This document shows positions 39,305 through 50,960 of a stretch of DNA of 64,000 nt, in pieces. The translations under genes were made by a program, and so were the position numbers. The notes under the pieces were generated by a model. It saw only the letters and a list, made by a program, of their open reading frames with translations, was not told where the DNA came from and made no database searches. The DNA is from Parasponia andersonii (Eukaryota; Streptophyta; Magnoliopsida; Rosales; Cannabaceae): the NCBI GenBank assembly GCA_002914805.1, contig JXTB01000144.1, positions 270,580 to 334,579 of the forward strand, written 5' to 3'. Each line of letters starts with the position of its first letter. Position 1 is the first letter of the stretch.

Positions 39305-40968
39305 TGCTGGAAATTCCAAAAAATAAATTTCAAAAAACGATTTTTCCGAAAACAATTTCTGCGGTTTTGTAAACAAATCGAGAACGCAGCAGAATAGGTA
39401 TTTTAAAATTTTCTTGAAATTTTACGAAACAAAAATGTAGGATCATTGATCTTAATCAATTCATTGATCTTGGTTTAGTTAAAACCTGGAAGCGCTTCAC
39501 AACCACCGAGCCTTTCTGTTTATTCTCTGAAGCTTGTTGAATGATCCGGTCTGTGAGCACCTTTTTGATTCCCAACTAGAGATGAGCGGACAATCCGGAA
39601 GACACTCTTTCTTCTCCTTGATTGCACGTCTACGGCCATGGGTATCTCTCCCTTGGCGGCCATGAACCAACACGAGATTTCTCGCGCGGAAGCTCGGTTC
39701 TCTCTCACTCTCTCTTTTTCTCTCTGTCACATGAAAAAGCACAGTTACTGTGTATAAGTGGCGTGTAGAACTCTTAGAGAGACTTAGGAGAACTTTTCTC
39801 TTAAGTATTTAAAGAGATGTAAACTCTAATGGGCTTATTGGGTTCAACTGATCATTCAATTAGTTATTGGGCTATGTGTGAGCTAGACAGGGGACTTTAT
39901 GGATCCAAATAGTCTAAGCTTCAATGGGCCAACTACTCATAATTATAATTAACTCTTAATTATGATTGGGCTTTGTCCATTAATATTAGGGCACTCCACG
40001 ATAAGCCCAATATTACACTCTTAGACTAAATGTCATATATTTTCTATGAAGCTAATTAACACTTTAATTAACTTGATCTATTTAGCATATACTATACCTA
40101 CAAACATACCCCCGATGCAATGCCGTACTAGTGAGGTAAAATTATCGCATTACCCCTCTAGTACATATTTACCTTTGAGTTGCCATTTTTCATCTAATGA
40201 ATAATAATTGACTACGGTGTTTGTAACTGCCCATACAAACACAGTCAAATTCACAAAGTGAATACCTAGCGCCTGGTTTTTTATTATCCAAGTCCTTGAA
40301 AAAACTCAAAGTGACATTATATGCATAGTGTCCAAATCATGAAAGGCATTCTCGTCAATTCACAAATCTGATCTTCTAAGATATCATAGTTCGAACCATA
40401 TAATTGGAACTAGTCCTTTTGTAAGTCAAAAAGATAAAACTCATGAAAGAAAGTCCGACAATCACTAGGATTAAGGTAATCTTGCAATAGTGCTAGATTA
40501 GTAAAAGATAGAATATTGAGTTACGACACTTAACCTCAAATTCTATTTTCACTTGGTCAAGTTCAATGCACTTATAACTTTCTTATAACGCATTAGTGTT
40601 TCTATCCGAAGTCAGACACTTCGATGATTAGAAACTTCATCAATCCCGTTGAAATAGACAACACTACATTCTATGGCAAAATAAAGTATTCCATCTTTAT
40701 TTGCAGAATGTGAACTTTTAATTTAGACATAATGAAATAAAGAATTTAATCTCCCACATGTGAACACTTCACACGAACAATTATTTATTACTCATTATTA
40801 GTCATGGAAACTTTTAGACGTTTGCATAATAGAAAACATAAACATCACATGTATATTATTGGGACATAATATGGAATTTATTAATAACAAATAGATATCA
40901 TTGAAATCCAATAAATATTGTTTAAAATGCCAAACAAAGAAACTGTTTTCTAGGATATATTCCCAATA
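39305..40968 (-). mobile_element. Family A solo LTR in - orientation (1,664 bases)
   Basis: On the minus strand this runs from TATTGGGAATATATCC (TG start decayed to TA) to TTCCAGCA. It has a perfect 5-base target duplication GATAA (39300-39304, 40969-40973). It interrupts the + copy of the same family; removing it with one GATAA rejoins that copy's sequence. It contains no coding region. The CT-rich segment at 39690-39725 and the TATA-like region near 39755-39800 fit an LTR promoter/leader. Confidence 0.92.
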
Positions 40969-41493
40969 GATAAGATTTGTGAATTGACGAGAATGTCCTT
41001 CATGATTTAGACACCATGCATATAATATCACTTTGAGTTTTTTCAAGAACTTGGATAATAAAAAACCAGGTACCAAGTATTCACTTTGTGAATTTGACTG
41101 TGTTTGTATGTGCACTACAAATACCGTAGTCAATTATTATCCATTAGATGAAAAATGGCAACTCAAAAGTAAATATATACTAGAGGAGTAATATGATAAT
41201 TTCACCTCACTAGTACGGCATTGCATCGGAGTATATCTATAGGTATAGTATATGTTAAATGGATCAAGTTAATTAAAGTGTTAGTTAGCTTCACAAAAAA
41301 TATATGACATTTAGTCTAAGAGTGCAACATTGGGCTTATGATGGAGTGCCCCAATATTAATGGACAAGGCCCAGTCATAATTAAGAGTTAATTATGATTA
41401 TGGGTAGTTGGCCCATTGGAGCTTAGACTATTTAGATCTATAAGATCCTCTGTCTAGCTCACATATAGCTCAATACTAATTGAATGATCAGTT

Positions 41494-43231
41494 TGTTGGT
41501 AAATTGACCTAACACTTAGGAAAATCATGCATGCATGCAGATATGGAAAATACATGATCATATCATGAACGCAATGGAAAAATAGCGGATTTAGGTTTTA
41601 AAATTTTTACATGAAAACAGTTTTCATAACTATATAACACACATGCATCATATATAGGATCATGTACAACATAAATCAAATCTAGATACAAAACCCTAGA
41701 GATGAGATTAGGGTTTACCTCTTGTAGCGTGTTCCTCCTCGATCTCCTTATTGATGGTGATCAAATCTCCAACCCTAGATCTTCTTGTCTATGCTCTTGC
41801 TCTTGGTTGATGAAGCGAGTGGGCACTAAGTCGAAACCTTCGTTGGAGAACGATTAAGAATGCCTTCTTGATCCCATGGAATACCGGGATGTGAGATGAG
41901 ACTATGAGATTGTAGGAAACATTTTTCTCTCTCCCTTAGCCTAGGTTGGCCGAAATCTCTCTCTCTCTCCCTATGCCTTATGTGTGTGACTCTATATGAG
42001 TTACTGTGTAGTTTTTCCTCTTATATATCTTATATATATGGGACCAAAAACTGCTAACCCTAGTCCAATTAGGATTGGACTTGTTCTCCAATTTGGGCTT
42101 TGAGTGTATTTTTATAAATATGTCCAACTCATGAAACTTATTTATAGAAATGCCAACTTCTGTGTAGAATTATTATTTTACACAGTTTCATGAAACTTAT
42201 TTCACAAATACCACCAACCAATTAATGAGCTTAATTAAGCTAGACAAGGGACCTAATGGATCCAAATAATCTAAGCTCCAATAATATGATAAATACATAA
42301 TAACTCTTATTATGGTATTTATATATATTATTAGTAAAGGGGACACTCCACTAAAGGCCCAATACTGCACTCTTAGATTAAATGTCATACTTTTTATAGA
42401 GATTTAATCAACTAACCTTGATTAACCGATCTATCTAGCATATTTTATACCACATATATAATCCCTATACAATGCCGTAGTTGGATAGGTGAAATTATCG
42501 TAATACCCCTCCAACACCTATTTACCTTTAAGTTACCATCTTTCTATTAAGGAATAATGTTGTCGATAATTTTGTTCTCAATGGCCATTTAGACAAAATT
42601 ATCAACCACTTCACAAAGTGTATACTAAGATCTTAGATTTAATTATTCCATGAATCTTGAAAGAACCTAAAGTGGCATTAATGTATAGTATCCTTAACTA
42701 TTTGGTGTTTCCATCAATTCATAAGTCATAACCTCCAATATGCCATAGTTCATCTCTAACTTTATAGAAGTTAGTCTTTTAACAAATCAAAAGGCTATAA
42801 CCTATGAAAGCAAGTCCAGTCAAATATCAAGGATTAAGATTTATATGCTAAGAGCTAGTTTATGATAATATAAGAATTGAATTATGGCACTCCAATTATT
42901 TATATTACCTGGTCCAGTTTAATACACATAACTTGTTTATGTTGTATTAGTGTCTCCCCATAATTAACACTTAATCATGTTTGTTTTTTTATACACATAT
43001 AAAGTCATGGAATCTTTTTCAGATGAATAAACTATTCAAGTAAGATAGTTTAATCTAACAAATATCATAATTTCATATAAGAAATAGTTGTTTATACTCA
43101 AAAGGGTAAAATTAGTTTATTCAACTAAGATAGTTTAATCTAGGAAATATCATAATTTCATATAAGAGATAGTTGTTTATATTCAAAAAAGTAAAATTGG
43201 AAATCTACTTTTTAGGACAAAAATCCCAACA
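41494..43231 (-). mobile_element. Copia-type solo LTR, family B (1.74 kb)
   Basis: On the minus strand it begins TGTTGGGATTTTTGTCC and ends TCAATTTACCAACA, so the termini are TG...CA with an inverted TGTTGG/CCAACA. It interrupts the third segment of the + family A LTR. The flanks are CAGTT and GAGCT, which do not match, so no target duplication is visible. No internal retroelement domains occur. The minus strand has a CT/AG-rich leader-like stretch near 41930-41990. Confidence 0.8.
43027..43198. repeat. 85-base tandem duplication in the family B LTR
   Basis: Units 43027-43111 and 43112-43198 share TAAGATAGTTTAATCTA and AATATCATAATTTCATATAA, followed by ATAGTTGTTTATA(C/T)TCAAAA. It lies about 30 bases inside the LTR 5' end on the minus strand, a position where LTR enhancer repeats are often found. 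Confidence 0.9.
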
Positions 43232-43777
43232 GAGCTCAATAAACCCATTAGGGTTTACATCACTCTAATACTTAAGAGAAAAATTCTCTTAAGCTTCTGT
43301 ACAGTTCCTCATGCCACTATCAGTCATATGACTCTAGAAAACGTGAGACACAGAGAAAAAGAGAGAGCGTGAGAGAATCGAGCAACCGCGACAGTAATCC
43401 CAAGCTCGTTCATGGCTGCTAAGGGAGAGATATCCATGGCTGTAGACGTGCAATCAAAGAAAAAAGAGAGTGTCTTCCGGATCATCCGCTCACCTCTCGT
43501 TGGGAATCAAAAAGGTGCTCACACACTGGATCATTTAACAAGCTACAGAAAATAGATGGGAATGCTCAATGGTTGTGAAGCGCTTTCAGGTTTTATTAAA
43601 GTAAGATCCATGAATTGATTTATGTTAGATCAACAATCCTATTTTTGTTTTGTAAAGTTTCGAGAAAAATTTTAAAATACCTATTCCATTGCATTATTAA
43701 TTTATTTACAAAACTGCAGAAATCATTTTCGGTTAAATTGTTTTTCTAAATCATTTTTTGGAATTTCTAGCACATAT

Positions 43778-46510
43778 ATGTTATTGAATTTCAAAAGAAA
43801 GGTCTTATACATGCTCATTTCTTAATCATCTTAAAATTTAATTCCAAAATTATTAATCTAGAAACCTTTGATAGAATTGTAATAGTTGAAATACCGAATT
43901 CAAGTGAAAACATATATTTGTGTTCAGTAGTTATTAAATATATAATACATGGTCCTTGTGGTAATTTAATCCTACTTATATTTGTATAAAAATGGTACAT
44001 GCAAAAATCATTATCCTAAACCGTATTCTTCAAAAACATATTTCGGAAATAATGAGTATCCAAAATATAAAAGAATTGATGGTCAAAAAATTAAAGTTAT
44101 AGGACACTATTTAAATAAACAATGGGTTTTACCTTATAATCCTTATTTACTTGCAAAATTTGATTGTCATATGAATGTAAAAATATGTTATACTGTTAAA
44201 GCTGTAAAATATTTATATAAATACATTTATAAAGGACATGATAGAGTTGCAAACATGTAAATTCGGATGATTGTGCGAATAATATAGATGAAATTAGAAA
44301 CTTTCAGTTAGCAAGATAGGTATGTCCACCTGAGGTAGCATGGAGAATCTATAGTTTTCTTCTAAATAAAATTTATCCTACTGTAATTATATTACAATTA
44401 CATCTTGAACATGAGCAACTTATCACATTCAAAAAATCAGATAATCTTACTAAAGTTCTAAAAAAATGGTTTTGCATTAAAATCTATGTTAATTGAATAT
44501 TTTAGTATGAACAAAATGAACAAAAAGGCGAGAACTCTCTTATATAAACAATTTCCTGAATATTTTGTATGGAATAATAGAGATAGGTTATGGCCTCCAA
44601 GGAGAAAAGATAATATAATTGGAAGAATTGTAACAGTTTATCCAATAGAAGGAGAAAGATATTACTTACGATTACTATTGAATCATATTAAAGATGCAAC
44701 ATTTTTTGAAGATTTAAAAATTATGAACAATGTTTTAACTTCTTCTTTTCGCGAATCTGCTCTCTTACATGGATAATTAAAATGAGATAATTACTTAACA
44801 TTATGTTTAGAAAAAGCTTCTCTATATAATTACCATATACTTTATGCCGTTTATTTGATATGTTATTAGTACATTGTGAACCAAACAATCCAAGAGCACT
44901 ATGGAAAAGAATTGAAAATGTATTATCTAGAGATTATTTATAATTAAACATAAATATATTTGATATTAGAATTAGAGTACTACAACAATTAAGTTATATT
45001 TTTGAATCATCGGGAAAGAATATAAACGATTATGTTGATAATATTATTATAATATTATTATTTTATCTGAAGAAGAAAAACTTATGAAAGAAATAAATGA
45101 AGAATGAAATATTATAGTTGCTAAAGAAGATATTTTAGTTGCTTCAAAATTAAACGTACGACAAAAATATGCATAATGATTTAATTTAACAAAAGTTTTT
45201 GCAGGAGAACCAGTTATCTTTTTTATCAATGGCCGTAGAAAAATATGTAAAATATATTTATATCGTACTATACTTGCTACTATTAGATAAGAAAATTTAA
45301 TAGCTTTAGTAATAGCTTCTTCTTGAGTCGTTGTAGCTATATTACTTGGTGGTCGAACTACTTATTTGAGATTTAAATTTTCGTTGCAAATAGAAAAAAA
45401 TATTTCATACAATATTAGTAAACAATCAGGTTTAGCTAAATTATTACAATTAACTAAAATTATAATATGGGATGAAGCTCTAATGATTGATAAACATGTG
45501 ATTGAAGCTTCAGATAATATGTTACGAGATATAAATAAAAGTAAATTATCTTCTGATGGTAAACTAATAGTACTTGGTAGAGAGTTTAGCCAAATTCTTC
45601 CAGTTTTTCCATGAGCAAGAAAAGAGGAAATAATAAGTTCAAGTTTAGCACAGTCTTGTTTATGGCCATCAATTATAAAAATAAAGTTAACTCAAAACAT
45701 GAGAGCTAATGAAGAGATTTTCAGAATTGTTATTATGTATTGGTGATGGAAATTTTTTTTGAAAATGTCAATATTATGTTACCACCTAATATTATAATAC
45801 CATATGTAGATAATATTTTATCACTTCAAAATTTATTAAAAAGTGTATTTCCAAATATAGATAGTTACTCCAAAAATTTATATTTAATGTCAAATAGAAC
45901 AATATTAACACCAAAAAATGAATATGTTGATGAAATAAATAAATTATTAATTGACCAATTTCGTGGATATCCTATTTGATATTATAGTTTTGTGAAACAC
46001 TAGATACAACTGAACAATATTTTCAAGAAGATTTTTTTATATACTTTAATATCAAATGGAATTCCCCCACATGAATTAATTTTGATGCCAAATTGTCCTA
46101 TTATTTTACTTCGTAATCTTAATACTTTAGAAAGATTATGCAATGGTACTCGTTTAATTTGCCGACATTTTTAACCAAATATTATTGATGCAGAAATTAG
46201 TAGTGGTTATTATTTTGGAAAAGACTATTTTTACCTAGAATACCATTCATACCGATTGAAAATACTAAATATCCGTTTCCATTTAAACGAACTCAATTCT
46301 CTATTCGTCTTAGTTTTGCTATGATTATAAATAAAACTCAAGGATAAACTTTAGATTTTTTTGGCATATATCTGCCTGAAAATACAAGAGCTAAAATATC
46401 TGAATGTGTAAGATTTTCATTAAACCTGCTATTCCTAAGAAAATAAATGATAATTATACTAAAAATATTGTTTATAGAGAAGTATTATCATTCATGAATT
46501 CTACTGTTTA
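43778..46510 (+). pseudogene. Helitron Rep/helicase, C-terminal half (broken)
   Basis: This continues the protein interrupted at 38705. The Rep HUH motif is intact (HAH, codons 43810-43818), as is the two-tyrosine motif KYLYKYIYKG (44207-44236). A helicase-linker region follows at 44486-44776 (FPEYFVWNNR, GRIVTVYPIEGERYYLRLLL). The PIF1-type helicase comes next: Walker A is destroyed (INGRRKICKIYLY at about 45226-45264, where GPGGTGKT is expected), and Walker B survives as IIWDEALM (about 45466-45489). Later motifs include VLGREFSQILPVFP and a C-terminal region near 46290-46340. Several stops and frameshifts are present. It is a dead helicase with a readable Rep domain. Confidence 0.88.
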
Positions 46511-46810
46511 ACATATATATTTACTGTATATTTTACTTTTATAACACAAGAATTTATGAACACTTATTTCCTTGATCAATTACAAATAATTTCTTTATGG
46601 ATATTAGTATGTAAAGTGATCTTCCGTTTTACATTGATTAATATTTTTTTTGTTATAGATGTACTTTTTCTTCTTCTTTTTTTCCCACTATAATGTATAC
46701 ACATCTATTCCTCTTTGTATCAATTTATGTATTTTAACTCCGTAACAAAGTACATATATCTAATTACTTCTTCTGCATGCTATTCATAGGTAGAAAAATC
46801 ATATAACAAA

Positions 46811-46835
46811 AACGGGCACGTGCTCCATTAACTAG
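46811..46835 (+). mobile_element. Candidate Helitron 3' terminus (hairpin plus CTAG)
   Basis: A short palindromic stem GGGCACGTGCTC (46814-46825, one G-T pair) is followed by CATTAA and then CTAG (46832-46835), with T immediately after. Plant Helitrons end with a hairpin shortly before CTRR and insert between A and T, so the site fits in position, orientation and sequence. It lies about 300 bases after the end of the helicase remains. The stem is shorter than many described ones. Confidence 0.6.
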
Positions 46836-47436
46836 TACGAGTGGAGATGTATTGAATAGGTGAATTTTTTGATTGCAAATTATTAACCAAATAACGTTGT
46901 TCAATAGTAGATATGTAAAGCTTAATTATGTAATTCGCTTCATGTATTGTAAAGCCTAATTATACATTATGCAATTTTCTTCATGTAAACTGCATATATT
47001 GAGTATTTAACACGTATTCTAATGGTTATGGGTAAGTGAGATTATATAGAGAAATCGTAGAATAGACGTGAAGTGTGAAATTTTATTTTATGTACTAAAT
47101 ATACTTCGTTATGGTACAAATTTATAACATTTTAAAATGAATGTTGCTCTCAATCTCAAATTAAAATTGAGAGTAAATCTCAATGAAGTTTGTGTGTGCG
47201 CTTGCTTTATATTCTATTTATTGCTCTCATCACTAGAAAAATCATAGTGTTTAATCTATAAAAGTTTGATTTACTAAATAAGAATCCAAATATATTCTCA
47301 ACACCCTGAAAATACAGATATAGCTTTCTTATCCAATAATAATTGATATATAGGAAAATGACCGTCTACAAATTATGGATGTGGAACATAATTTTCAATA
47401 GTGCAAGTTAGTAGACAGAAATTCAGATAGTTTCTT
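46836..47436. other. AT-rich spacer; nothing recognised
   Basis: No coding sequence or repeat termini are supported. A CACTAGAAAAATCATAGTG at about 47230 resembles a CACTA end but has no partner. Confidence 0.5.
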
Positions 47437-48829
47437 GAGAAATTAGAAAAAATATGCATCAAAACATGTTTGTTTTGGGCATACGCTAGTTTTAAAAAAC
47501 CTCTTAAAAAATATGCATGATGACCAAAATGCCTATAAAAAATTTATGCCTATCTCTTTACTCTCCTCCACTTCGTATATTCTTCTTCCTTTTTCTCTCA
47601 TCTCCAAAGTAGTAGAGAAATCTCGGTCAATCAACGTCGACCCTCAACAACCCCACCCAATAAAATTATGTTTCACTTTTCCTCTACAGAGTTATGCTTC
47701 ACTCTTCCTTGCACATTTCTGAATCTTGCTATCTAATATACTCAAAAAATAAAACTAACAGAATTAAAATAAAAATAAATAAACCACAAAACTAAAACCT
47801 AAAAAAGCTCAAGTTGATCAGATTTTAAGCAATAAAGTTAACTGAAAAATATTTTTTAAAAAATAATTGAGAAATTAGTGATTACCCATACTAAATTAGT
47901 GATAACCCATCGATTATCCACATAATTCTATCGAGTGATGAACCCATCGAACGACCATTGAGGAGCCTTTCTTTGAATGGCCACCAAACAACCTTAAGTT
48001 GAACAACCATAGAGTTGCTAGCGAACAACCTTTAGTTGAACGGGCATCGAGCAGTTTTCGATCGAATGAATGTTGACGAGCATCAAGAAGGAATCGAAAT
48101 GACTTCGAAGATTCAATGCATTCTTGATGCACCATCGAAATGCATCGACAAGGCTTCAAAATTTTCAAAATCATTTCGATACCTTCTCGATGGTGCCTTT
48201 GCACACGGCCAGAGAAAAATAGTGGTGGACTGGCAAGGTGTGACTCTGGCTCTCAAATAAGAATTGCAACTTTTTCCACAATTATTTTTGTTGGAAATGG
48301 TGAACGAAAGAGGAATAGTTTTTTTTTGGGAGGAGGGGGAGAGGGGTTCAAAGGATAATTATAGGGAGGAGAGTGAAGAGAGAAAAAAAAGAAATGATAA
48401 GTTAAAATTTTCAATGATCGACTGGGATTTATCGAGAGTCGGCGTTGGCTGGCAAGAAAAAGATACAAAGTGGAGGAGAGTGAAAAAATGACAATTATTT
48501 TTAAGGGCATTTTGGTCATTATGCCCTTAAAAATGGAGGGGGGACGAGGGAGAAAGGGTTCAAAGCAGAATTATATGGAGAAGAATGAAGAGAGAGAAAT
48601 GATAAGTTAAAATTTTTAATGATCAGCTGGGATTTATCTAGAGTTGGCGTTGACCGGAAAGAAAAAGATATGAAACGGAAAAGAGTGAAAAGAAAGCATA
48701 ATTATTTTTGAGAAGAAAGCATAATTATTTTTGAGGGCATTTTAGTCGTTATATATATTTTTTAAGAGGTTTTTTAAAACTAGCATACACCTCAAAATAG
48801 GTATATTTTGATATTTTTCATAATTTCTC
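47437..48829. mobile_element. Long-TIR, Mutator-like non-autonomous element (1.39 kb)
   Basis: The left end (47437 to about 47545) and the right end (about 48725-48829, read on -) are inverted copies over about 100 bases. They share GAGAAATTA, GCATACGCTAG / GTATGCTAG, TTTTAAAAAACCTCTTAAAAAATAT and AAAATGCC. Long inverted ends starting G(A/G)GAAATT fit non-autonomous Mutator-like elements. No clear 9-base target duplication was found, so the outer limits are approximate. The interior (47900-48240) is more GC-rich, with many CATCGA/TCGAAATG words, and encodes nothing recognisable. Confidence 0.65.
48320..48750. repeat. Diverged tandem repeat (about 210 bases) in the Mutator-like element
   Basis: The run GGTTCAAAG...AATTATA, GAAATGATAAGTTAAAATTTT, GGGATTTATC(G/T)AGAGT and GGCGTTGGC/GGCGTTGAC occurs twice, at about 48340-48530 and 48555-48750. 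A small further repeat of GAAAGCATAATTATTTTTGAG lies at 48693-48740. Confidence 0.8.
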
Positions 48830-50016
48830 TTTTTTAAGGTTCCAGACTGACGATTTTTTCTGCCCGTTTGTTTCAACTTATTCTCATTTTAATTTACATT
48901 TGAATGGTCATTTATTTAAACCATTTCAGTCTTTTCACTTTAATTTTTCCTTTTATTTAATTGAATGATTGTTTAATAATTTAATTTTTCTATTTAAATG
49001 TCGTATCAATTATTTCGAAATAACCTTTTGTACTTTCCCCTTTATATTTTAATATTACATTTTGTTGTCCCCAGTTTTCAATTGTAATACATTTCATTTC
49101 CTTTCATTTCATACCATTTCATTATAATTATAACTCTATCTCTTTCTATTACAGCCCTTGCAATTGAGACAAATTCCTCGTTTGTCCGAAAGTATATAGG
49201 AAATTTCAAGATTTATTTTTTTGAAAAAATGAAAGGTCTGTCGAAATAATGCAAATAATACTACTGATCGACAGTGGCCTCGTAGAAGGTGTGGCTTATC
49301 CTCTTCTGCGAACGTCTTTGTCGCCATCGTGGCCTCGAAGCATGTGCAAACCCTCTTCGGAAAAACGCCACCGTTTGGATGATTCCCATTGCGATTCCGA
49401 GGAACCTACCGCGCTTCAGATTCAAATTACAGTGGGAAGTGGGAACCGCTGAACCAGGGAATTGGTTAAACTTTTTCTGAGCGTCTTAAAATGTTGGGGC
49501 CATCGTCGCTTGACCTTATTCCTATTATTTACAAATATTTTCACAGAACAAAAAACCAAAAACAAAGACAGAGTCGAACAAAATGATTTTGAATCACTTT
49601 AGTAATAGTTCTAATAAGCGTCCAGAGGATTTTTTCGATATTTTGATACTGTAAGAATGTTAGTGACCACTAGCGAAGTATATATATAATTAGAGTATTT
49701 TTTTGGGATTATTCTAAGCATATAGATTTGCTGGAATATTAATTCTATATAACAAGGTAGGCACTAGACGTTGTTATCGAAAAAAAAAAAAGGGTAGGCA
49801 CTAGACTCGGCATTCGTACACGATCCAAAATTTTAAGTTAGCAAGACGACATTTTCCTAATCCCTTAGCGCGGTAAGCTATACTTCAATCCCACGATATA
49901 AGACCAAAAGAGCTTTTGGCTTTTTATAATGCCCATGGTTCCGTAAAGATAGAACTTTCTTCTCCTTCTACTTCGTTTATTATATGACATATAATCAGCT
50001 AGAATATGGTATATAT
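48830..50016. other. Spacer left of the Tat element, with a GC-richer block
   Basis: This is probably continuous with the thaumatin-like gene upstream DNA before the Tat insertion. 49249-49480 is conspicuously more GC-rich than its flanks and open in several frames, but no family is recognised. A small repeat GTAGGCACTAGAC occurs at about 49758 and 49794, on either side of a poly-A run. Confidence 0.45.
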
Positions 50017-50854
50017 TGTGGGACCTGTTCCTAAATTATACACCACGTGGACGATTAAGTGGTAGAACAGGTCACAAATAGGGTACACCGTCCGACATGT
50101 GTTGAGAGTGACTAGCTAAAGACCATGCGAGTTGCAAGTGGTATCACATCGGCCATTGGGCTGTTCGAGGTTAGGGCTGAGCCCATCCCAGACCCTGGAT
50201 GGACTCGGCCCAGTCCGATTCTTACCTCGACAGCTGGGGATCGGAAGCCCCAAGGGTCTTCCACCAGAGTACAATGGAAAGCAACTCACAACTCCAGACC
50301 CAGACAGAGCATTTAATGCGATCTTGAGTAGGTGTGCGCAGGGGGCAAGTCGTCCTGACAGAACAGCAATTTGTCCAAATCTCGCTCCTGACAGACTCGA
50401 GCCATAGGGGACGGCAGAAACTAGGCTAAAGCGGTGCAGAGGGGATCACGGTAATCTCGGCCCGTGACCTCTGGAGAAAGTCTTGACGAAAAAGATATTC
50501 GGTCCTGAAATTGAGAACCAGAAAGTTCACAATTGCAGGACTATATATATATATATGAGCCATGCGTCCCTAAAAGAGAGGCATGTACGCATATGAAAAA
50601 GAAGTATTTTAAAAAAAGTTTATAAGCAAGAGAAAAGACATACTCATACAGAGAAAAACTGAATCTTTGCTACTCAATCTCAGGGGTAAATATCTGATTT
50701 AAGCATCGGAAAGTCTTTGCAAGTGGCCACCCCCGCCTCTCCGACCCTCCCGAAGCCGGGAGCATTTTGGGATAGCAAGGATACGAAGACAGTTGAAAGG
50801 TGTAACATCAGCAGTTCAGGGACACGTGGATAGCTAATGGAAACCGCTCCAACA
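50017..50854 (+). repeat. 5' LTR of the Tat element
   Basis: This starts TGTGGGACCT and ends GCTCCAACA. A TATATATATATATATG run at 50545-50559 is the best promoter candidate. The matching 3' LTR (61872-62708) fixes both boundaries. A gag-proximal untranslated stretch follows to 50960. Confidence 0.93.
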
Positions 50855-50856
50855 GT

Positions 50857-50874
50857 TTGGCGCCGTCTATGGGA
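50857..50874 (+). other. Primer binding site of the Tat element
   Basis: TTGGCGCCGTCTATGGGA lies two bases after the 5' LTR. This is the usual primer binding position for minus-strand DNA synthesis, and the sequence is nearly the TTGGCGCCGTCTGTGGGA form common in Tat-lineage elements. The tRNA partner was not assigned. Confidence 0.85.
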
Positions 50875-50960
50875 AACCAATTCTTCTTTTAGTGCGAGAG
50901 GAAGAGTCGGAGTCTCATGATCGCACTCTCCTCGAACAAGAAGCCATATAGCATTGGAAG

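Larger units (their letters stand above)
38706..43772 (+). mobile_element. Family A solo LTR in + orientation, holding two nested insertions
   Basis: The + strand begins TGTTGGAAAA at 38706 and ends TTTCTAGCA at 43772. It is flanked by CGTAT (38701-38705) and CATAT (43773-43777), a 5-base target duplication with one transition. Its own sequence is 38706-39304, 40974-41493 and 43232-43772 (about 1.66 kb in total), matching the minus-strand copy at 39305-40968. No gag or pol is present, so it is a solo LTR. It lies inside the Helitron coding sequence. Confidence 0.9.

Noticed and set aside
47229..47250. CACTAGAAAAATCATAGTG resembling a CACTA terminus
   Set aside because: No matching inverted end or 3-base duplication was found nearby.
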